Shown: positions 16,056 to 21,201 of the stretch, piece after piece | Position numbering within the stretch: the stretch's first letter is position 1 | Layout of the letters: each line of letters begins with the position of its first letter | Source of the DNA: a virus | Strand: one strand, 5' to 3' | Length of the DNA: 21,201 nt | IMG/VR virus record: IMGVR_UViG_3300031539_000371 | Span: 1-21,201 of that record | Program-made: the position numbers and the translations under genes | The notes under the pieces: generated by a model | Seen by the model: only the letters and a program-made list of their open reading frames with translations | What the model was told of the DNA's origin: nothing | Database searches by the model: none

Positions 16056-16889
16056 TTATTCCCATATTTGGTCGGGTTTTACTTTTTCTTCGGTGAAAGG
16101 CATACCAATTTTTACAAACCCGGGTTGTCTTTCGTTTCTCTTTGTAGTATTTACAAAAACAAACGCCTTTGCTTTTACCATGTTCTTAAATGCATCTATT
16201 GTGTCTAAGGAAAACTCTAATGCTTTTTCCCTAAATGCAGCAATATCGTCTTTCGACATACCAGCTTCATAAGCTTCGCTTAGAACAGAGTTAACTTCAA
16301 ATTCAAATTTTTCTCTTTCGCTATCTGTTTTGAATTTCTTTAATGCTACAATTTCTTCTCTGGCTTCTGTTAAATCTAAAGATGCTTTCTTAACCTTATC
16401 AATAGTATTTTTGAATAAGGTTGTTAACATCTTGCTTATGTTAATAGAAAAATCAAAAGTTCCTTCAGAAACATCTACGGCAAATTCTTCGAAGAGTTTT
16501 ACAACGCCATCACCGTACTCATCTTTCATGGCACGAAAGGCAGGAGCTTCTTTTTTGCATAATTTTAGTATTTTGCCTATAGCAAAAGCCATTTTAACTT
16601 CTTGGGAAAGCTCTTTTGTTTCTTCCTTATCGTCTTCTACAGCCATATCTTCTTTCTCTTCTTCCTTGTCGTCTTCCTTGTCATCTTCTTCGGCAGCTAG
16701 CTCTTCTTCTTTTTCTTCTTCTTTCTCTTCTTCAGCAGCTAGTTCTTCCTTCTCTTCTTCTTTCTCTTCTTCGACAGCTAGTTCTTCTTTCTTTTCTACA
16801 TCTTCCTCAAAGAGCTCTTCAGAATTTTTTTCCTCCAATGATTTTTCGTCAAGGGTTTCCTCTACAACTTTCTTTCCAATTATTCCCAT
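16056..16889 (-). CDS. Nested scaffold protein from an internal start
   Basis: A predicted 277-residue product that shares frame and stop with the protease fusion. It starts at ATG 16889 (codon 402, MGIIGKKVVEE). The start is preceded by AAAGGAGG, a perfect ribosome binding site, with 8 bases spacing. The product would contain the acidic repeats and the helical C-terminal region but none of the protease. Scaffolds made this way are known in lambda (Nu3 inside C) and relatives, where many copies of scaffold are needed for few of protease. Here the internal site is as strong as the gene's own. Making the protein is inference; the start signal is seen directly. Confidence 0.68.
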   Translation of the reverse strand: MGIIGKKVVEETLDEKSLEEKNSEELFEEDVEKKEELAVEEEKEEEKEELAAEEEKEEEKEEELAAEEDDKEDDKEEEKEDMAVEDDKEETKELSQEVKMAFAIGKILKLCKKEAPAFRAMKDEYGDGVVKLFEEFAVDVSEGTFDFSINISKMLTTLFKNTIDKVKKASLDLTEAREEIVALKKFKTDSEREKFEFEVNSVLSEAYEAGMSKDDIAAFREKALEFSLDTIDAFKNMVKAKAFVFVNTTKRNERQPGFVKIGMPFTEEKVKPDQIWE

Positions 16890-18092
16890 TTCTTGTTCCT
16901 CCTTTCCTAATGTTTCTTCAAGATAAACTTCTTGGATTTCTTCCTGCGAAGAACTTTCCTTCTTAGGCACAGCTTCCTTTTTAACCCACACGCTATCTTT
17001 AACAGTATGAGTTTTCTTGAAGTTGCTAATAGCAATTGCCCAACCATTTTTATCTTCATCAACGCCGACTGCATCGGCTTGTTTGGCTATCTCGTTTGCT
17101 TGGGCTAAGTTAATTGGTGGCTTTATCCCTTTTAAAGCAGGATTTATATCCTTAGTAGATTTATAAGGGAAAGTTAACAACTGTGCTTTTTTTGCCATAT
17201 TTTCTTCCTTTTCTTCTTTCAGTTTATTTACAACATCTTGAGACCATATTTTACACTCATCACCACCAAAGAGCAACCAAGCGATATTTTTTCCAGATAA
17301 CTTTTCTTCTTGGTCAGAATCTTCTTCGTGTTCTAGAAAGTATGCGGAAATAAAAGCAGCCTTATTAGGAGATATTTCATCCATGTTTATCAAATAGCGA
17401 GCGGTAGCTATTTCTATTGATGTGGCTCCTTTGGCGTAGTTTTTCATGAGTTCCATGCCTTTCACAGCATTATCCTTAACTTCTTTTGGAATTTTCATAT
17501 GAATCTTGTCGGGTTGTTCTTTACAGAATTCTTTTTCGACATCTTCATTATATTCTTTTTTAATATCCGCGAAAGATAGCACATTAGCATTTGCCAATGG
17601 AATTGCAGGTGTTACTTCACTTCCAAGAACTGTTATACCTTCATATTTAAAATCAATAAGTTCTGTTATACCACCTTTATCTTCCATCTCATATACGCTC
17701 ATTTCTACGCTGATTGGCTTTTGCCCGCCGTCTCTCCTAAATATTTCCAAAAGTTTTCCAGTATATCTTTTCCAAACATAAGCTATAACTGAGAGCATAA
17801 CTCTTCCGTCTTTTAGATGCTTTCTTTCTATTTCAGATTTCTCTGGCACAAAACCACATGGTACTTCGTCTTTATCGTGGGTATATGCATCATCGCTTTG
17901 AGAATCAAATTTCCAGACTATAGGACAGTTTTTTATGGTGTTTGCAGTACGCATTAGGGTATCTTCTGAAACATACATGTCATGCAAGTTCATGCCTGAA
18001 GAGAAAAAGTCTAAGGATACTACAGCAAAGTTGGAATCAGGATTTTCGTCAATTATCTCTGTGTTGTCAATTGAAAAACTTATTTTTTCCAT
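16056..18092 (-). CDS. Prohead protease-scaffold fusion protein
   Basis: A 678-residue protein that would build and then digest the inner core of the procapsid. Residues 1 to about 175 look like a phage serine protease, with His72 (YTHDKDEVPCGFV) and Ser128 (KPISVEMSVYE) as the likely catalytic pair. Residues about 197-290 resemble a small domain often attached to phage head proteases (KEVKDNAVKGMELMKNYAKG, ending AWLLFGGDECKIW). Residues about 305-372 resemble a ChaB-like module (FPYKSTKDINPALKGI, then NGWAIAISNFKKTH, VWVKK). Residues about 410-495 are acidic repeats, and about 500-640 a helical scaffold. AAAGGAGG with 7 bases spacing sets the start. An internal ribosome binding site starts a separate scaffold at residue 402. 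Catalytic residues are inferred by pattern only. Confidence 0.85.
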   Translation of the reverse strand: MEKISFSIDNTEIIDENPDSNFAVVSLDFFSSGMNLHDMYVSEDTLMRTANTIKNCPIVWKFDSQSDDAYTHDKDEVPCGFVPEKSEIERKHLKDGRVMLSVIAYVWKRYTGKLLEIFRRDGGQKPISVEMSVYEMEDKGGITELIDFKYEGITVLGSEVTPAIPLANANVLSFADIKKEYNEDVEKEFCKEQPDKIHMKIPKEVKDNAVKGMELMKNYAKGATSIEIATARYLINMDEISPNKAAFISAYFLEHEEDSDQEEKLSGKNIAWLLFGGDECKIWSQDVVNKLKEEKEENMAKKAQLLTFPYKSTKDINPALKGIKPPINLAQANEIAKQADAVGVDEDKNGWAIAISNFKKTHTVKDSVWVKKEAVPKKESSSQEEIQEVYLEETLGKEEQEMGIIGKKVVEETLDEKSLEEKNSEELFEEDVEKKEELAVEEEKEEEKEELAAEEEKEEEKEEELAAEEDDKEDDKEEEKEDMAVEDDKEETKELSQEVKMAFAIGKILKLCKKEAPAFRAMKDEYGDGVVKLFEEFAVDVSEGTFDFSINISKMLTTLFKNTIDKVKKASLDLTEAREEIVALKKFKTDSEREKFEFEVNSVLSEAYEAGMSKDDIAAFREKALEFSLDTIDAFKNMVKAKAFVFVNTTKRNERQPGFVKIGMPFTEEKVKPDQIWE
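16611..16787 (-). repeat. Acidic low-complexity coding repeats
   Basis: Residues about 436-494 of the protease fusion consist of four imperfect copies of a 12-18-residue Glu/Lys unit, each starting A(V/A)E and ending near EL or DM (for example AVEEEKEEEKEEL, AAEEEKEEEKEEEL). The DNA is a purine-only-like repeat (GAA/GAG), so unit number may vary by slippage. It probably forms a flexible or helical highly negative linker in the scaffold. Confidence 0.75.
16898..16905 (-). promoter_or_regulatory. Internal ribosome binding site for the nested scaffold
   Basis: AAAGGAGG inside the protease coding sequence, 8 bases before the in-frame ATG at 16889. It uses the Lys-Glu-Glu codons (AAG GAG GAA) upstream. 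It matches the site before the full-length gene (AAAGGAGG, 7 bases spacing). Confidence 0.7.
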
Positions 18093-18131
18093 AAATTATC
18101 CTCCTTTCTTATGAGCTATATTCTCACAAAA

Positions 18132-18338
18132 TTAATGTTTTGTGAAAATGGCTTGTAGTTTAAAGCCAAGCGGCATTCGCTTTAGACATTCTTTCAGTGT
18201 CTCGTTATTTGTAAAATAATACATATTATCTTCGGGAGAGATGCTAAGTACAGGAAGTTTGCACTCGCGTATTAAATAGTGCGCAACTTTATCTCTACAT
18301 TTATACGTATTCTTAAGAATATTCCAATTTGTTATCAT
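18132..18338 (-). CDS. Uncharacterised 68-residue phage protein
   Basis: Not recognised. The start is ATG 18338, 7 bases after GGAGAG, which lies in the last codons of the ferritin gene; the genes are 4 bases apart and probably coupled. An earlier TTG at 18353 would put the start inside that gene. The protein is small, basic and mixed alpha/beta (NTYKCRDKVAHYLIRECK, then NMYYFTNNETLKECLKRM). The helix, strand, helix pattern is like small domains seen in several phage proteins, but that is a weak impression. It ends 39 bases before the protease fusion. Confidence 0.65.
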   Translation of the reverse strand: MITNWNILKNTYKCRDKVAHYLIRECKLPVLSISPEDNMYYFTNNETLKECLKRMPLGFKLQAIFTKH

Positions 18339-18342
18339 AAAA

Positions 18343-18819
18343 TTACTCTCCAAAAAGCATATCGAATTGTACTAAATCTTTTGCTTTTTTAATGTTTGTA
18401 GCAAAATTATCTGCACTGTCCTCTTCTTCAACTTGTTCTTTCAGCATTTCAGAAAGAAAAGGCAAATCAATATAGGACTTATTTTCTAGTGCAAATTCAA
18501 AAATTGACTCCAATGATTCAGTTGTACCTTGCTCAACAGAAACATATGTGTCTGCGATTTCCTCAATACTATACTCGCTTATATCTGGGGCATCTACTGT
18601 GCCAATTTTTACTTTTCCACCAATTCTATCGCTTATATGTTTTACAATCATATCGCCATGACTTTTTTCCTGAGCAGATTGTTCGTTAAAATATTTTGCA
18701 ATATTTTTTAATTCCAAGTTTTCAAATATAGCTTCTATTTGAGTATATATCAACTGGTTTCTATATTCATGAATTATTTGCTCATTTAAAAACTCATTTA
18801 AAGAATTTGAGAGTTTCAT
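18343..18819 (-). CDS. Ferritin-like iron-storage protein
   Basis: A 158-residue four-helix protein that would oxidise Fe(II) and store iron, probably as a hollow 24-subunit shell. The start is ATG 18819 behind GAGGAGG; a longer reading to 18879 overlaps the portal gene and has no support. The ferroxidase ligands of E. coli FtnA all have counterparts: Glu18 (HEYRNQ), Glu51 and His54 (AQEKSH), Glu96 (SVEQ), Gln129 and Glu132 (LKEQVEEE), plus Tyr25. FtnA's third-site Glu49 is Gln50 here. The link HISDRIGGKVKIGTVDAP is typical of bacterial ferritin. The gene follows the portal stop by one base and precedes a coupled small gene, so it is part of the head operon. Its C-terminus (DLVQFDMLFGE) lacks the longer tail of FtnA. 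A phage ferritin here is unusual. Confidence 0.9.
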   Translation of the reverse strand: MKLSNSLNEFLNEQIIHEYRNQLIYTQIEAIFENLELKNIAKYFNEQSAQEKSHGDMIVKHISDRIGGKVKIGTVDAPDISEYSIEEIADTYVSVEQGTTESLESIFEFALENKSYIDLPFLSEMLKEQVEEEDSADNFATNIKKAKDLVQFDMLFGE

Positions 18820-18820
18820 T

Positions 18821-20497
18821 TTATATTTTTCCTCCTCTAGGAATATTAGTACCTTGGTCACGGGTAGCTCGCCCTTCATCTCCTAGTTTAGAACTGGATT
18901 TGCGGGGTCTACCTCTCTTTGCCTCAGTATCCTCTTTTGGTTTGCTTGTACTAGTTGAGCTTTGTGGCATTGCCGCTAGAGCTGGATTTACTTTAATTAA
19001 TTGTTTTTGTTCTTCAACACTAGGCGGAGTTAATAAACTCATGAAATCGTCACTTTTTGCCTGTTCCATATGTTTTCTAAATTGGGCTGGGCGCATTCCA
19101 AGTGCTGCCGCTATTTTTTGTGGCAGAACAATTCCTTTAGCGAACAAGGTCATTGCGTTTTCAAGTCTTATTTCTCTATCTAAAAAGAATTCAGTGCCTT
19201 CAAAGTTTATGGTAAATTTATATGTCTTTGTTCTTTTGTTGATGAAATATTCCATAAAATAGTCAAATTGCTCATACAGAGCTATCATCATTTGTTCATC
19301 AACATTTAAGCTCAGTTGTGTCTCTATTGAGTTTGGTTTAACATCACTGGTAAATATAAGATTTGTGTTAACTCCACTAGCTGCTAGAGCTGTTCTTAAA
19401 TAGTCATTATAAATAGAATTGTCTGCGTCAAAGCTAATTCCCCTTATATTTTCAAGGGGCGCAGAAGCAACTTTAACAGAATCTGATATTGCGCTTCTTA
19501 ATAAAGCCATGAACTTCCCAAGTAATTCCGGACTAATAGCAATGCTATCTTTAATAGTTGCTTTTGAATCTTTATTGAGCATTGGTACTTCACCCATAAT
19601 AATTTTACTTGCAGCAGCCATGTTAAGATTCTTTTGCAGATTTCTCATTAATCCCTGTAGTATTAAGTCGTTAAACAAGGGAGTGAAATAAGGAACTCTT
19701 GTAGCTAATTCTGGAGCAAGTTTAAAACATACCCCGAAATTTACGGGGATATCAACCCAATATATCCATGAAGATTTTGACCTCATATCTGGTGCTAAAG
19801 AAGGAACATATTGCGGAGGTTTCCCGCCTTTACCCCAGAGTTCTTTATATTTTCTTTTGAAAAAAGAGGGGTACATATTAATGTCTATTCCGGGTTGTAT
19901 AAACCAGTACATATTAAAACTGAACAGGAAACCGCCTTCCCATCTTCCTGTAATTTTACAATAATCGGACGGGAGTTCTTGTAAGACGTATTTGTTTTCT
20001 GTTTCTATGAAGCAGCCAAAATACGCATCGTTTCTCAGCATTTGCCTTACAACGGTACGTAATTCCCTTTTATATTCAAACTTTTCAAGGAACTCTTCTA
20101 CAACGTCTAAATCTTTCTTATACTTTGCTGAGTCTAAATCTTTTGACTGTGCGGTTGAAGTGTAAGTAACATCAAAAGCAAGCATGTTTGACAGATATGC
20201 CATCAGCCTTTTGTAAATCATTGATTGTATTTCAAAATCCTGACTGAATGCCTGAAGCTGTTTTTCGCTTCCCTTTGGATTTTCCATAGCTTTATCAAGA
20301 TTTGCCTGCTTAGGCTGCATCGGATTAAGGGAAATATCCTGAAGTCTAGCATTTATCATATCAGGAGTTAGGAAAGGTTGCCCATAAAGCCCACTCATAG
20401 AACGAGCAAACTCTATAACAGACCAAACATTTTCTTCGGAAAGAAGGTTTTCATTTTCTTCATTTTCACTAACTTCTGTTTTTTCTACTTTAGCCAC
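18821..20497 (-). CDS. Portal protein
   Basis: The ring-forming vertex protein through which DNA is packaged and leaves. I start it at GTG 20497 (558 residues): GGAAGGGAGGG lies 5-6 bases upstream, inside what a longer reading from ATG 20515 would treat as coding. Residues about 60-220 show the portal pattern (SQDFEIQSMIYKRLMAYLSN; MLRNDAYFGCFIE; LQELPSDYCKITGRWEGG), and residues about 330-440 a conserved helical part (ISFDADNSIYNDYLRTALAA; SIETQLSLNVDEQMMIALYE). It follows the terminase gene by about 56 bases. The C-terminal 45 residues are basic and disordered, with KRGRPRK at 527-533, an AT-hook-like motif. The ferritin gene starts one base after its stop. Confidence 0.9.
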   Translation of the reverse strand: MAKVEKTEVSENEENENLLSEENVWSVIEFARSMSGLYGQPFLTPDMINARLQDISLNPMQPKQANLDKAMENPKGSEKQLQAFSQDFEIQSMIYKRLMAYLSNMLAFDVTYTSTAQSKDLDSAKYKKDLDVVEEFLEKFEYKRELRTVVRQMLRNDAYFGCFIETENKYVLQELPSDYCKITGRWEGGFLFSFNMYWFIQPGIDINMYPSFFKRKYKELWGKGGKPPQYVPSLAPDMRSKSSWIYWVDIPVNFGVCFKLAPELATRVPYFTPLFNDLILQGLMRNLQKNLNMAAASKIIMGEVPMLNKDSKATIKDSIAISPELLGKFMALLRSAISDSVKVASAPLENIRGISFDADNSIYNDYLRTALAASGVNTNLIFTSDVKPNSIETQLSLNVDEQMMIALYEQFDYFMEYFINKRTKTYKFTINFEGTEFFLDREIRLENAMTLFAKGIVLPQKIAAALGMRPAQFRKHMEQAKSDDFMSLLTPPSVEEQKQLIKVNPALAAMPQSSTSTSKPKEDTEAKRGRPRKSSSKLGDEGRATRDQGTNIPRGGKI

Positions 20498-20553
20498 GAG
20501 AACCCTCCCTTCCATGTTTTCTTTTTATTTTATTTTTCATGTTTTCTTTCTAA

Positions 20554-21201
20554 TTAATATACTGTTGTAACTCCCATGAGTTCTGCTTCATCCTCATCTC
20601 TGGTATATCTAATTTGCAATAAATCTAAATCCATAAGAGACACATAATAATTTAGATATGAAACAGAGGTGTAGCGGTCTTTGCGAGCGCCCGGGGGCTC
20701 TATCAGTTTTATTAGTCCGTTTTGCATAACCATTTCTAAAGCAATTGATTCGTTGATAAATAAACTGGTTTGTAGGTGTGCTTGTAGTAAATATGCTCTA
20801 ACGGTAGAATTATCTTGAGTTAAAATATCTTTGTTTTTAGATTTTATTAAAAATTCTTCTTCTAAACTATCATCAACAAGAAATGTAACCAGTTTCTTCT
20901 TTAGCCTCTCTCTAAATTTTACAGCAATCAGAGAGTTTAATGCGGCAGTAGCTGATATCGGAAAAATACATTCTTTAGCATCTTGCCCGAGTGTTCTATC
21001 TTTAAGTTCTTCATAGACTTTGTAATCCACATTAGGCGAATTCATTACTGTAAGCGCCGAGTACTCCGTTCCGCGCTGTTCATCTTTCGTAACAGATGAT
21101 AGAGCGTCAAAAACCGAGATTCCCGCCGCCGCCAAATCAAGCACTAATATATCTCCTTGAAATTCTTCCATTATTTGTTTTATTCTTAAAGCTTGTAGAG
21201 C
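20554..21201 (-). CDS. Terminase large subunit, C-terminal nuclease part (5' end outside window)
   Basis: The motor that cuts concatemeric phage DNA and packs it into the procapsid through the portal. The frame is open to the right edge (ALQALRIKQIMEEFQGDILVL), so the ATG at 21171 is internal. The last 215 residues are seen. The nuclease-domain strand and acidic residue appear in GDILVLDLAAAGISVFDAL, matching the family's second Asp motif (LDxxGxGxxxxDxL). The end (EPPGARKDRYTSVSYLNYYV) matches the closing KDRxSSLxYxNYY-type segment. The ATPase domain and first nuclease Asp are outside the window. The portal gene follows, as in most tailed phages. Confidence 0.88.
   Translation of the reverse strand, partial: ALQALRIKQIMEEFQGDILVLDLAAAGISVFDALSSVTKDEQRGTEYSALTVMNSPNVDYKVYEELKDRTLGQDAKECIFPISATAALNSLIAVKFRERLKKKLVTFLVDDSLEEEFLIKSKNKDILTQDNSTVRAYLLQAHLQTSLFINESIALEMVMQNGLIKLIEPPGARKDRYTSVSYLNYYVSLMDLDLLQIRYTRDEDEAELMGVTTVY

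Noticed and set aside
16330-16926. Long plus-strand open frame rich in Ser and Phe
   Set aside because: It is the antisense of the acidic Glu/Lys repeats of the protease fusion; low complexity and no ribosome binding site.
20516-20553. Possible gene or promoter between terminase and portal
   Set aside because: The gap is short and AT-rich, with no clear promoter pair or start signal.

Overview
This window is a block of phage structural genes, with every supported gene on the minus strand, so it reads from right (21201) to left (1). The source is a tailed double-stranded DNA phage or prophage of an AT-rich, low-GC Gram-positive host (Bacillota-like). Evidence for this is the AT-rich codon use and the near-consensus AGGAGG ribosome binding sites before most genes. 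The order is terminase, portal, protease/scaffold, capsid, connectors, tail tube, tape measure. No tail sheath gene is visible, so a long non-contractile tail (siphovirus type) is likeliest. No tRNA, CRISPR array or insertion sequence was seen.

Head module (21201 to about 14324): the C-terminal nuclease end of the large terminase (cut by the window edge), the portal protein, a ferritin-like protein with an intact di-iron ferroxidase signature, a 68-residue unknown, a 678-residue protease-scaffold fusion, a small capsid-decoration candidate, and the major capsid protein. A consensus ribosome binding site inside the protease gene should also yield a separate 277-residue scaffold, as in lambda C/Nu3.

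Junction and connectors (14323 to 10293): a free-standing HNH endonuclease with zinc-binding cysteine pairs follows the capsid gene. A 137-base gap that can fold into a branched hairpin precedes it. Then come a coiled-coil protein, a connector candidate, a neck-type protein with C-terminal Ig-like domains, and another connector or completion candidate.

Tail module (10289 to 1): a conserved tail-region protein, the likely tail tube protein with an Ig-like tail, two small proteins and a strong terminator. After it lie a tail-chaperone candidate, a zinc-ribbon protein, a 354-residue unknown, an internally duplicated membrane protein, a bidirectional terminator, a RusA-like nuclease, a tyrosine recombinase, and the tape measure protein (running off the left edge). 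A recombinase pair and two other non-standard genes between the chaperone candidate and the tape measure gene is unusual.

Most notable: (1) a ferritin inside the head operon; (2) by eye, no GATC, GGCC, CCWGG or GGWCC anywhere in 21.2 kb, with matching synonymous codon choice, suggesting strong restriction pressure; (3) a RusA plus tyrosine recombinase cassette in the tail module; (4) a protease gene with accessory domains and a nested scaffold. Several start sites are corrected using ribosome binding sites: portal 20497, ferritin 18819, 68-residue protein 18338, neck protein 12189, small tail protein 8358, RusA-like 5255.
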